Positions 32,673-40,778 of a DNA stretch of 64,000 nucleotides are shown piece after piece. The translations under genes and the position numbers were made by a program. The notes under the pieces were generated by a model that saw only the letters and a program-made list of their open reading frames with translations, was not told the DNA's origin and made no database searches. The DNA comes from Amycolatopsis orientalis DSM 40040 = KCTC 9412. GTDB lineage: Bacteria > Actinomycetota > Actinomycetes > Mycobacteriales > Pseudonocardiaceae. Every line of letters starts with the position of its first letter. Within the stretch, counting starts at the first letter, position 1. The stretch lies in assembly GCF_000478275.1 (NCBI RefSeq), contig NZ_ASJB01000042.1, forward strand, positions 186,001-250,000, given 5' to 3'.

Positions 32673-33976
32673 GTCCTACTCCCCTGTCTTGGTTGCACGT
32701 TCTCGATTCCCGGCATCCCGTAGCGCTCGTCGAACGACCGCTCGACGTACCGGAGCGCGTCGAGCAGGTCGCCCGAGGTCATCCGCCGGTCCTCGGGCAG
32801 GTCGACGAGATCGCCCAGCGGCATCGCGCCGATCCGCTGCCATTCCAGGCGCCCGCTGGAGTCCAGCCGTCCGCGTGCCCGGCCGGCGTTGTCCGGGTGC
32901 AGGCAGAACGGGACGTCCAGCTGTCCCCGCGCGAACGCGGTGACCAGCGCCCGCCCGAGATCGGCGTCGAGCGAGAGGACGTTGTCCACCAGCGCCTTCG
33001 CCTGCGCGTGGATCCCGGTGTCGCCGAGACGGCCGATCCGGGAGACACCCCGGGCGGCCTCGGCCGCGTGTTCCAGCGCGGTCACGTTCTCTTCCACGGT
33101 CGGCAGCCGGTGCGCTTCGGCGGTGGTCTTGACGATCAGCCTGCCGGCGCCGGTGCGGGCGGCCAGCCGCGCGGACTCCGCGATCAGCGCCAGCGCGCCG
33201 CCGGGAGTCCTCGGATAGACGCCCATATAGCCGTAGACCACCACATGCGTCCGCGCGTGCGGCACGTATTCCCTGATCAGGGCGTGCAGCGCGGCGATCG
33301 CCTCCTCATCCTGCCCGGCGTGGGTCTGCTGCGCGTAGCTGAAGGACAGGCAGCGGACGCCGTGCCGCCAGAAGAACATCCCTTCCAGCACACTGAGCGC
33401 GACCAGCAGCGCGGGCGGGCACAGCTGCCCCATCATGCAGCCGCCGAAGGTCTCCAGATGCGGCTCCAGCTCCGGGCTCCTGGCTGCCGCCAGCGTTTCG
33501 CAGCAGCGCCGCCAGTTGTCGACCGCCGCCGAGAGCGGCATCCGGCTGTAGGGCAGGCAGTACGACACCGGCCCGCCCTCGGTCGCGTGCAGCCCGAAGT
33601 CCAGCAGCGTCTCGACGATCCGGCGGGGATCCGCCGAACCGTGCCGGATCTGCACCGGGAAGTCCCTGGTCAGCACCCCGTCGAGCAACGCCGTCGTGGT
33701 GGCGGGATCGTGGTCGGCGAGCGGATACCCGTTGAGATCGGCGCCGACGGCGAGCGCCGCCCGTGCCGCTTCGTGGTCGCCGACCCTGGTGTAGCTGTCG
33801 ATCGTGATGGTGCCGACCGTCGCGGCCCGCGCCGCCCTGGTCGCCAGGAGCCCCCGCGTCATCCGCTCCGGATCGGCGAACCCCATCCGCGGCTGGACGA
33901 CCAGCTCCCCCTCGGCGTGACGGCGGGCGACCACCTCACCGAACGAAAGTCCCCGTCGTGGGGTGAGCACGCTCAT
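32669..33976 (-). CDS. Glutamate mutase (methylaspartate mutase) E subunit
   Basis: A 435-residue catalytic subunit of coenzyme-B12 glutamate mutase, starting MSVLTPRRGLSFGEVVARR at 33976. The TIM-barrel strand pattern (GTITIDSYTRVGDHEAA, ADLNGYPLADHDP, ETFGGCMMGQLCPPALLVAL) matches the family. Glutamate mutase rearranges L-glutamate to (2S,3S)-3-methylaspartate. It overlaps the cobalamin-binding S subunit by ATGA, so the pair is complete. In antibiotic clusters such pairs supply methylaspartate as a building block, here likely for the hydrazine-linked product. Confidence 0.92.
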   Translation of the reverse strand: MSVLTPRRGLSFGEVVARRHAEGELVVQPRMGFADPERMTRGLLATRAARAATVGTITIDSYTRVGDHEAARAALAVGADLNGYPLADHDPATTTALLDGVLTRDFPVQIRHGSADPRRIVETLLDFGLHATEGGPVSYCLPYSRMPLSAAVDNWRRCCETLAAARSPELEPHLETFGGCMMGQLCPPALLVALSVLEGMFFWRHGVRCLSFSYAQQTHAGQDEEAIAALHALIREYVPHARTHVVVYGYMGVYPRTPGGALALIAESARLAARTGAGRLIVKTTAEAHRLPTVEENVTALEHAAEAARGVSRIGRLGDTGIHAQAKALVDNVLSLDADLGRALVTAFARGQLDVPFCLHPDNAGRARGRLDSSGRLEWQRIGAMPLGDLVDLPEDRRMTSGDLLDALRYVERSFDERYGMPGIENVQPRQGSRT

Positions 33977-34437
33977 CCGGCACCCAGCGGGACGCCGGGG
34001 GTGCGCACGGACAGCGTGCGCAGGAAGCTCCGGAACGGGCTCAGCCCGCCGGAATCCTCGAACACCGCGTCGAATCCGGCCTCCAGCAGCCGTGCGGCGT
34101 TGCTCCCGCCCGTGACGTCGAGCTTGCCGCCGATGACGACCGGTGTCGTGACCAGCGACGGCTGCGCGCGGAAGGCGTCCATCAGCCGGACGCCGTCCTG
34201 GCAGCCGTGCCCGTTGAGGCTGCTGACCACCACCAGATCCGGACGCCGGACGGCGCATTCGCGCACGATCGTCGCGTCCGGGACGCAGGCGCCGAGGTTG
34301 GTCACCCGGCAGCCCAGTTCCTCCAGCAACAGCTCCAGGTACACCAGGTTCCAGGTGTGCGCGTCGGACGAGAGGCCGGTGACGATCACGTCGAGTCCGG
34401 TGTCCGGGAAGGCCGGCTGGACGGCTTCGATGCTCAT
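33973..34437 (-). CDS. Glutamate mutase (methylaspartate mutase) S subunit, cobalamin-binding
   Basis: A 154-residue Rossmann-like B12-binding protein. The cobalt-ligating histidine lies in SSDAHTWN (H27), the DxHxxG motif in which the final Gly is Asn. SSLNGHG and GGKLDVTGG follow as the cofactor-tail loops. It forms the small subunit of the mutase encoded next. The ATG at 34437 overlaps the ATP-grasp stop. The Asn substitution is probably a subfamily feature, since the rest is well conserved. Confidence 0.92.
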   Translation of the reverse strand: MSIEAVQPAFPDTGLDVIVTGLSSDAHTWNLVYLELLLEELGCRVTNLGACVPDATIVRECAVRRPDLVVVSSLNGHGCQDGVRLMDAFRAQPSLVTTPVVIGGKLDVTGGSNAARLLEAGFDAVFEDSGGLSPFRSFLRTLSVRTPGVPLGAG

Positions 34438-35714
34438 GGTGCGGCTCTCTCCCTCTCTTCGCCGTCCGGCCGCACGTCGATCTCGATCAGCGCGACCGCC
34501 TCTTCGGCCAGGCGTATCGCCTCGGCCGGGCTGCCCGCGGTCACCATCAGATCGCCGACGCGGTCCCAAGAACTGCGCAGCCCGTCGAACCGGTCACCGG
34601 CCGCGACACCGACGTCGCACAGGAACACGCCCTCGGCCTGCGACGCCTTCTCCACCCCGCGCACGTCGTCGATGACGCCGGACTCGATGGACAGGAACCG
34701 CACGGCCGCCCCGCTTTCGGCCTTACGCGGCAACACGTCCTCGACCGGTTCGCCCTTCATGACCGAGAAGTAGGCGCGGTTGAGTTCCACCGGGTAGGCC
34801 CGCTGGATCAGCTCGATGATGCCGTCGCCCGCGAACCGGCCGGCGCATTCGACCAGGTACGGGACGCCGCCGGAAACGATCCATTCGCAGTGGACGATCC
34901 CGGTGCCGAACCCGGCCGCCTCGGTGAGCCGCCGCGTTTCCTCGTGCAGCGCCGCGGTCAGCTCGTCCGTGATGTCCGCCGGGACGATATGCGCGAGCTC
35001 CACCGGGCGTGGTCCGGGGAACAGCCGCTTGCCGGTGACGTTGGCGAACAGCGGCTCGCCGTCCCGCAGCAGCATCTCGACGCTGTACTCGTCGCCCTCG
35101 ACGAAGGTCTCGGCCAGCATCTTCAGTTCCATCGCGCGGTCCGGGACGAAGACGCCCTCGTCCTGCACCACGCAGTTCGCCCACGCCTGCTCGGCCTCGG
35201 CCGGATCGGCGAGCACCTGGGTGCCCACCGACGCCTGCCGGTTCGCGGGCTTCAGCACGATCTTCCCCGGATGCCGCGCCATGAACTCGCGGACCTGCGC
35301 CGGGTTCTCGACGCGCGCCGAGTCCGGGTTCGCGATTCCCGCAGCCCGGCTGACCAGGCGCAGCACCCCCTTGTCCCGCAGGATCTGCGCCGCGCCGAAC
35401 CCCGCGCCCGGCAGGCCGTAGCGTTCCGCGAGCCGGGCCGCGAACGGCGTCGCGTACTCGGTCAGCGGCACCACCGCGGCCGGCTCGAGGTCGGGATGGA
35501 CGTGGTAGAACTCGTCCGCCTTGCCGGGGAGGTGGAACTCCCATTCGATCAGCTCGCGCACCAGTGCCGAGCCCGCCACCGTCTCCCGCGCGCCGCGTTT
35601 GCGGACGACGTCGGGCTCCTCGACGAAGATGACCGTCCCGTCCGGCTGGAAGTCCTTTATGGACGAACCCAGCGCGGCGGCCACGAAGCCGACCAGTACC
35701 ACCGGGCGCGTCAT
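34434..35714 (-). CDS. ATP-grasp ligase (between solute-binding-like protein and glutamate mutase)
   Basis: A 426-residue ATP-grasp protein starting MTRPVVLVGFVAAALGSSIKD. KIVLKPANRQASVGTQVLAD near residue 152 is the ATP lysine/loop region; YLVECAGRFAGDGIIELI near residue 297 carries the Mg ligand Glu and Asn/Arg-like position. It resembles BacD/L-amino-acid ligases and carnosine synthase-type enzymes more than metabolic carboxylases. It overlaps both neighbours (ATGA) and probably joins methylaspartate or a hydrazino acid to another amino acid (inference). Confidence 0.87.
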   Translation of the reverse strand: MTRPVVLVGFVAAALGSSIKDFQPDGTVIFVEEPDVVRKRGARETVAGSALVRELIEWEFHLPGKADEFYHVHPDLEPAAVVPLTEYATPFAARLAERYGLPGAGFGAAQILRDKGVLRLVSRAAGIANPDSARVENPAQVREFMARHPGKIVLKPANRQASVGTQVLADPAEAEQAWANCVVQDEGVFVPDRAMELKMLAETFVEGDEYSVEMLLRDGEPLFANVTGKRLFPGPRPVELAHIVPADITDELTAALHEETRRLTEAAGFGTGIVHCEWIVSGGVPYLVECAGRFAGDGIIELIQRAYPVELNRAYFSVMKGEPVEDVLPRKAESGAAVRFLSIESGVIDDVRGVEKASQAEGVFLCDVGVAAGDRFDGLRSSWDRVGDLMVTAGSPAEAIRLAEEAVALIEIDVRPDGEERERAAP

Positions 35715-37465
35715 GATCCGTCCTCTCGCACGTAGTACCAGTTCTCGGGGTTGATCAGGCCGTACGGGTTGAGCGGGGTGAAGCCGCGCAGGTTCCCGGC
35801 GACCTCGAACAGGCGCCGCGGGAAGGTCGGCATGAAGATCACCGGGGCCTGGTCGGCGATGTACTCCTGGTACTCGTACAGCGCTTCGAGGTCGTCGGTG
35901 GTGACCGTCTTCGCGATCAGTTCGTCGGCCCTGGCGTCGCGGTAGTTGCTGAAGTTGCAGGCCGCCCCGCTCTGGAACAGGTTCTCGCCGGTCGGGTAGT
36001 TGTAGACCCAGCCGCCGCCCCAGCAGGACAGCTCCCACATCCGCGCCTCGCCGGGCCCGTCCTGGGCGACCAGTACCGAGCCCATCACCTCTTCCAGCCG
36101 GATCTCGATCCCGGCCTTGGCCGCGTCGTCCCGGAACTGCGCCATGAGCCGCGCCAGCGAGGGCCTGCCTTCCCAGTACCGCAGGGAGAAGCTCAGCTCG
36201 GTCCCGGCCGGGATTCCCTCGCCCGCCTCGCCGGGCCCGGTGCCGGGCCGCACGCACACCGCGGGCGACGCGCTGACATCCCAGCCGTTGTCGGCGAGCA
36301 GCTGCCGCGCCTTCTCCAGGTCGAACGGCCAGAACCCGCCGCGCTCGGTGATCTTCGGCGAGACCAGCTCGCTCTTGGGCAGTACCGGGATCGACCCGGT
36401 CTGGCTCCAGCCGTAGCCCTGGTAGACCTCGCGGGCGCCGTACTCCTGGTCGAAACAGCTCTGCAGGGCCTGCCGCACGTACGGCTGCCTGAGCAGGTGA
36501 CCGGCGACGGTGGGATTGCCGAAGTTCACCGCCATGAAGTTGATGTTGAACAGGATCTGCGGCTCCAGCTGGAATCCCTCGCCCAGCGGGTTCGGCCCGC
36601 CCTTCGTCGGGTCACCGTCCGGCTGGACACCCATCCCCGGCGGCAGGAAGCCGACCTGGACGTCACCGGACTGGAGCAGTTCGTACTGCTGTTCGTCCGA
36701 CGTCGTCGACACCTGGCGCAACTCGTCGAGACGGGCGGGATTGGGGCCGCTGTAGTGCTCGTTGGGGACGAAGGTGATGACGCCTTCCTTCGTGTAGCTC
36801 TTGAGCCGCCAGGGTCCATTGACGACACTCCACACGGGACTGTCCGCCCACCGGGTACGGTGGGCGTTGTCCTCGGCGACGGGATCCCCGTTCTCCGCCA
36901 TCAGGAACTCGTACACCGCTTCGGCCTGGCCGATGTCGTGGGTCGCGTCGGCGGGGCCGTCCGCGGTGCGGTCCCACGCCTTCGGCATCGGCGTGATCAT
37001 GGTGAGCTGGTTCAGCAGCACCCAGTTCTTCGAGTACGCCTTGTCGAAGGTGAAGCTCACCTTGTCGTCGGCGACCTTCTCGAAGGACACCAGGTTGTCC
37101 GGGAAGTAGCCCTCGCTGTAGGCGCCGAACTTCGGCCCCTTCGTCTTCAGCATGTTCATCCAGAAGACGACGTTGTCCGCGCACACCGTCTCGCCGTTGG
37201 ACCATTTCCACGGTTTGATCCGGACCGTGCAGGTGCGGCCGGTCTCGTCCCACACCGGCTCTTCGCCGACACTGAGGTCGTAGTCGATCGCGGGTTCGCC
37301 GTCGCGGCCGAGCCAGTAGAGGGGCCGGTACATCAGCATCTGGAACTCGTAGAGGTTCCGGATGCCGAAACGCTCTCCGGGGGTGAACGGGAAGATCACC
37401 GCGGGCGGGAACCCGGGAAGGCAGGCCCAGGTCGCCACGCCGCCCTTGATCGGCTTGTCCGTCAT
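35711..37465 (-). CDS. Family 5 solute-binding-like protein lacking a signal peptide
   Basis: A 584-residue protein of the DppA/OppA (SBP_bac_5) fold: YEFQMLMYRPLYWLG, GRTCTVRIKPWKWSNGETVCADNVVFWMNM and LLRQPYVRQALQSCFDQE are typical blocks. Such proteins normally carry a lipoprotein signal and feed an ABC importer. This one begins MTDKPIKGGVATWACLPG with no hydrophobic signal or lipobox; GGAGGAAG precedes the ATG and no upstream in-frame start exists. No permease or ATPase genes are near. It may be a cytoplasmic binder or carrier of an intermediate, or a remodelled enzyme. Confidence 0.82.
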   Translation of the reverse strand: MTDKPIKGGVATWACLPGFPPAVIFPFTPGERFGIRNLYEFQMLMYRPLYWLGRDGEPAIDYDLSVGEEPVWDETGRTCTVRIKPWKWSNGETVCADNVVFWMNMLKTKGPKFGAYSEGYFPDNLVSFEKVADDKVSFTFDKAYSKNWVLLNQLTMITPMPKAWDRTADGPADATHDIGQAEAVYEFLMAENGDPVAEDNAHRTRWADSPVWSVVNGPWRLKSYTKEGVITFVPNEHYSGPNPARLDELRQVSTTSDEQQYELLQSGDVQVGFLPPGMGVQPDGDPTKGGPNPLGEGFQLEPQILFNINFMAVNFGNPTVAGHLLRQPYVRQALQSCFDQEYGAREVYQGYGWSQTGSIPVLPKSELVSPKITERGGFWPFDLEKARQLLADNGWDVSASPAVCVRPGTGPGEAGEGIPAGTELSFSLRYWEGRPSLARLMAQFRDDAAKAGIEIRLEEVMGSVLVAQDGPGEARMWELSCWGGGWVYNYPTGENLFQSGAACNFSNYRDARADELIAKTVTTDDLEALYEYQEYIADQAPVIFMPTFPRRLFEVAGNLRGFTPLNPYGLINPENWYYVREDGS

Positions 37466-37495
37466 GGTTTTCGCTTCCTCCGAATTCGGCCGCGG

Positions 37496-38758
37496 TCAGG
37501 CGGCGGTCGCCTCGAGAACCTCGGCCGGCTGCTTCTTTTCCTGTGCCGACAGCGGTTTCGCCAGGCTGAAGTAGGTGCCGATCACGATCGCGCCCTGCAG
37601 GATCGCCAGGCCCCAGAACGCGTAGGGCACGCTGGTCGCGTCCGCCAGCGTGGAGAGACCCACCGTCGCGCCGACGCCGAGCCCGAGGCCGACCGCCTGG
37701 GTGCCCCCGAAGATCCGGCCGACCCGCTCCTCCGGGCTCGCCCGCATCAGCAGGGTCCTGGCCGCGATCCGGCCCTGGGCGAAGCAGAATCCGGCGAACG
37801 GGATGGCCGCCATCAGCACGATGTAGTGCAGGGGCTGGATCGCCAGGCACACCAGGTTGCCGAGGGTGCCGAGCACGGCCAGATGGATACCCTTGAACCG
37901 CTTGCTGACCTTGCCGTACAGGGCGGCGCCGACGATGAAGCCGACCCCGGCCAGCGCGTCGACCACACCGATCATCCAGGCACCCTGGTCGAACGTCTGC
38001 AGGATCAACGTCGTCAGGATGACGTTGGCGACCATCAGGCCGATGTTCCCGTTGGCGTACAACAGCGCGAGCCGTTTGATCGGCTGACGCGCCGGGACCT
38101 CCACCGGCACCGACGGATCGACGGCGGCCGTCGTCTCCGTGACCACCGGCGCCTTGGCGGGCTTACGGCCGATCGCGTAGACGAGGACGGCCGAGAGGAC
38201 GAAGCTCAGCGAGTTGAAGACGAACAGCGGGGTGGCGCCGAACCAGATCACCAGGAACCCGGCGAGCGACGACGCGAGCAGCATGCCGGCGTTGCTCGCC
38301 ATTTCGAAGTGCGAGTTGAACTTCCCGAGCCGCTCGTCCCGGATCCGTTCCTTGATCAGGCCGTTGCTCGCGGGCATGAACAACGCCGCGGTGCAGGCGA
38401 GCATGAAGTTCGCTATGTAGGACCCCAGGTTCGCGGGCCCGCCGATCCACAGCCACACCGGCAGAGCGAACGCGGTCATCGCGCTGACCAGGTCCGCGGC
38501 CACGCAGAGCATCCGCCGGTCGACCTTGTCGACCAGCTTGCCGAACAGCAGCGCGAGGCCGACCTGTGGGATGGACACCGCGATGAAGAGCCAGCCGACC
38601 GCCAGCGTGGTCTGTTCGGCGTGGAAGACCAGGATCGCGGCCGCGGTGATCTGGAACGCGTTGCCCGCCGTGGTGATGAAACCTGCCGGGACGAGCAGGC
38701 GTTCGGCGAGCCGGGAACTCCGGGCCGCGTCGGCGGAGAGGGTGCTGTCGAGTGACAT
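37496..38758 (-). CDS. MFS transporter, probable exporter/self-resistance
   Basis: A 420-residue major facilitator with about 12 helices, of the enterobactin exporter EntS-like group: GKLVDKVDRRMLCVAADLVSA is the loop 2-3 signature. It lies between the MetRS-like gene (6 bp) and the solute-binding-like gene (30 bp) in the large operon, so it most likely exports the cluster product. Confidence 0.88.
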   Translation of the reverse strand: MSLDSTLSADAARSSRLAERLLVPAGFITTAGNAFQITAAAILVFHAEQTTLAVGWLFIAVSIPQVGLALLFGKLVDKVDRRMLCVAADLVSAMTAFALPVWLWIGGPANLGSYIANFMLACTAALFMPASNGLIKERIRDERLGKFNSHFEMASNAGMLLASSLAGFLVIWFGATPLFVFNSLSFVLSAVLVYAIGRKPAKAPVVTETTAAVDPSVPVEVPARQPIKRLALLYANGNIGLMVANVILTTLILQTFDQGAWMIGVVDALAGVGFIVGAALYGKVSKRFKGIHLAVLGTLGNLVCLAIQPLHYIVLMAAIPFAGFCFAQGRIAARTLLMRASPEERVGRIFGGTQAVGLGLGVGATVGLSTLADATSVPYAFWGLAILQGAIVIGTYFSLAKPLSAQEKKQPAEVLEATAA

Positions 38759-38764
38759 GGGGAC

Positions 38765-40393
38765 TCAGACCTCGCTCGTCGGGGGGTATTCCAGTGGTGG
38801 CACGGCGAACGCCGTGGTGTGCGTGACGTCGAAGGCGTCCGCGGTGATCCGGAGGTCGAAGCCGCCCGCGCTCGCGGCCCGCGCGGCGAGGTCGATGAGG
38901 ATCGGCGAGGCGCAGCCGATCAGCGCGCGCAGTTCGAGGAAGAGATCGCCCAGCCTCCCCCGCAGCACCTCCTGGTCGAGGTTGCCCTCCAGCGTGCGTG
39001 CCGTCACCGCCCGCAGGCGTTCGACGTGCTGCACCACCAGATCGGCCGCCCGGCTGAGGCTGAAATCCTCGAGTTCGTAGTTCAGGGCGAACCGGGACAC
39101 CATCGCCGCCGCGCGTTCGGTGGCCTCGGTCGACACCGGCAGGCCGCCGTTCTCCCCACCGACCTCGGCGGTGAGCTTGGCCAGCGACTCGGCGAGTTCG
39201 TTCCAGGGCGCGACGAGCCGCTCCCCCGCCACCTTCTCCAGCGCGGCGCGGCTGAAGTTGGTCCTGGCGAACTCCGGCGCGGTGAGGTTGAGGTGGAACC
39301 GCGCGATGTCACGCGGCACCTCGGCCGCCAGTTCGCGGGCCCAGACCACATGTCCCTTGCTGGTGGAGAACTTCTCGTTCTCCAGTTCGTAGAACTCGTT
39401 GACCAGCAAGGTGTCCGGCAGGACGTAGCGGCCTTCCAGCGCCATCAGTTCGGCGACGTGGACGACACCCCAGGTGAACAACGGGTCGAATCCCATGAAC
39501 ACCACGACCCGCGCGTCGTTCTCCGCGAGCCACGCGTCGTCGTCGGTGAGGACCGGTTTCCCGTTGCGCCGCAAGGCGTACTCGGTGCAGTACATCGACG
39601 CGGGCATCCCCTCGACCCACGCGTTGAGCCGCTGCCCCGGCGTCTGGAGGAACGGCGCGGGCAGCCCCCACTTGACCGGGTACGTGATCGCGAAGTCCGG
39701 CAACGGGCCGGCCAGCAGTTCCCGCATCAGCCCGAGCACGTGCGGCCGCCACGCCGGGCCGCGCTCCTCGTAGTAGGCGAGCAGTTGTTCGCGGTACTCC
39801 GAGACGGGGAAGACCATGATCTCCGTCTCGCGGTAGGTCACCTCGTCGGCGGGGTCGAGCACCGAGTACGGCTCGATGAGCGCGTCGAAGTCGATCGGAT
39901 GCCCGCAGCCCTCGCAGAACCCGCCGCGGCTGTCGGCGAGACAGGTCGGGCAGCCGCCGCCGACGAACCCCTCGACCAGGAACTCGCCCTTGCTCTCGCT
40001 GTACGGCAGCCGCACCTTGCGCAGCCGGAGCTTTCCCTTGTCGTACAGGCGTTTGACGTAGTCGTAGACCAGGGCCTTGTAACCGTCGTCGGTCGGCGAG
40101 AAGCCGTCGACCTCGACACCCATCGCCTTGAACGTGCGCTGGATGTTCTCGGTCGACTGCCGCACCAGCTCAGGCGGGGTCAGCCCCGCCCTGGCCGCGC
40201 TGGTGACGAGGTAGGTCTGGCTGTCGTCGGTACAGGAGGCGAAGACCGCCTCGCGGCCGGCCGCGCGCAGATACCGCCGGTGCACGTCCGCGCCGAGGTA
40301 CGGCCCGGCGATATGCCCGATGTGCAGGTCCCCGTTGGACGTCGGGGGGCCGCCGATGATCACCACCGGCCTGGTGTCACGGGGCGTGGTCAC
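38765..40393 (-). CDS. MetRS-like class I synthetase domain, hydrazine synthetase component
   Basis: A 542-residue paralogue of methionyl-tRNA synthetase. The HIGH box is literal (GDLHIGHIAG, residues 24-27), a zinc knuckle has cysteines 148, 151, 160 and 163, and the KMSKS loop reads KFSTSKG at 341-347. In s56-p1 biosynthesis Spb40 fuses such a domain to a cupin: it adenylates an amino acid and loads it on the N-hydroxyl of N6-hydroxylysine, and the cupin then forms the N-N bond. Here the cupin is a separate gene overlapping by GTGA. The amino-acid substrate is unknown; Gly, Glu or methylaspartate are candidates. Confidence 0.9.
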   Translation of the reverse strand: MTTPRDTRPVVIIGGPPTSNGDLHIGHIAGPYLGADVHRRYLRAAGREAVFASCTDDSQTYLVTSAARAGLTPPELVRQSTENIQRTFKAMGVEVDGFSPTDDGYKALVYDYVKRLYDKGKLRLRKVRLPYSESKGEFLVEGFVGGGCPTCLADSRGGFCEGCGHPIDFDALIEPYSVLDPADEVTYRETEIMVFPVSEYREQLLAYYEERGPAWRPHVLGLMRELLAGPLPDFAITYPVKWGLPAPFLQTPGQRLNAWVEGMPASMYCTEYALRRNGKPVLTDDDAWLAENDARVVVFMGFDPLFTWGVVHVAELMALEGRYVLPDTLLVNEFYELENEKFSTSKGHVVWARELAAEVPRDIARFHLNLTAPEFARTNFSRAALEKVAGERLVAPWNELAESLAKLTAEVGGENGGLPVSTEATERAAAMVSRFALNYELEDFSLSRAADLVVQHVERLRAVTARTLEGNLDQEVLRGRLGDLFLELRALIGCASPILIDLAARAASAGGFDLRITADAFDVTHTTAFAVPPLEYPPTSEV

Positions 40394-40755
40394 GCGCGCT
40401 CCTCGTGCCGGGCGGCGAACTTCGCCGTCATGTCGGAGTCCCACCAGATCGCGTACATCTCGAAGTCCTCGGCACCGTCGTTGAGGATGCGGTGCTCCGT
40501 GCCGGGCGCGTGGAACTCGATGTCCCCCGGCCGGAACGCGCGGCGCTCTCCCCCGGCCTCGACGACCGCCTCACCGCGGACGGCGATGAAGATCTCGTAC
40601 TCGTGGTGAGCATGCGCACCCGTGGCGCCGTGCGCCGGCACGGTGACCCAGGCGCCTTCGAACGGCGCGTTCAGCGCCGCCCACGGCAGGAGCCGCTGTC
40701 CGTAGGCACCGTTCTCGAAGACCATCTTCTCCCGCTCCAGCGGACGGATCTCCAT
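40390..40755 (-). CDS. Cupin, hydrazine (N-N bond) forming component
   Basis: A 121-residue single cupin. Motif 1 gives ligands H48, H50 and E54 (GAHAHHEYEIF), and motif 2 PGDIEFHAPGTEHRI gives H88, a full metal-binding set. In known hydrazine synthetases a cupin of this size is fused to the MetRS-like domain and rearranges an O-aminoacyl-hydroxylamine ester to the N-N linked product. Gene order N-hydroxylase, cupin, MetRS-like matches that machinery. The ATG at 40755 has GGAAAGGAAG-type sequence upstream, and the stop overlaps the MetRS-like GTG. Confidence 0.88.
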   Translation of the reverse strand: MEIRPLEREKMVFENGAYGQRLLPWAALNAPFEGAWVTVPAHGATGAHAHHEYEIFIAVRGEAVVEAGGERRAFRPGDIEFHAPGTEHRILNDGAEDFEMYAIWWDSDMTAKFAARHEERA

Positions 40756-40778
40756 GACTGCTGCTTCCTTTCCGTGGC

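Noticed and set aside
36497-38755. 752-codon plus-strand frame opposite the solute-binding-like and MFS genes
   Set aside because: Composition is typical of an antisense frame (Arg, Gly, His, Asp rich) and it covers parts of two real genes.
38765-40393. A second housekeeping methionyl-tRNA synthetase
   Set aside because: Its overlap with a cupin, position after an N-hydroxylase and altered KFSTSKG loop fit the hydrazine synthetase group better than protein synthesis.
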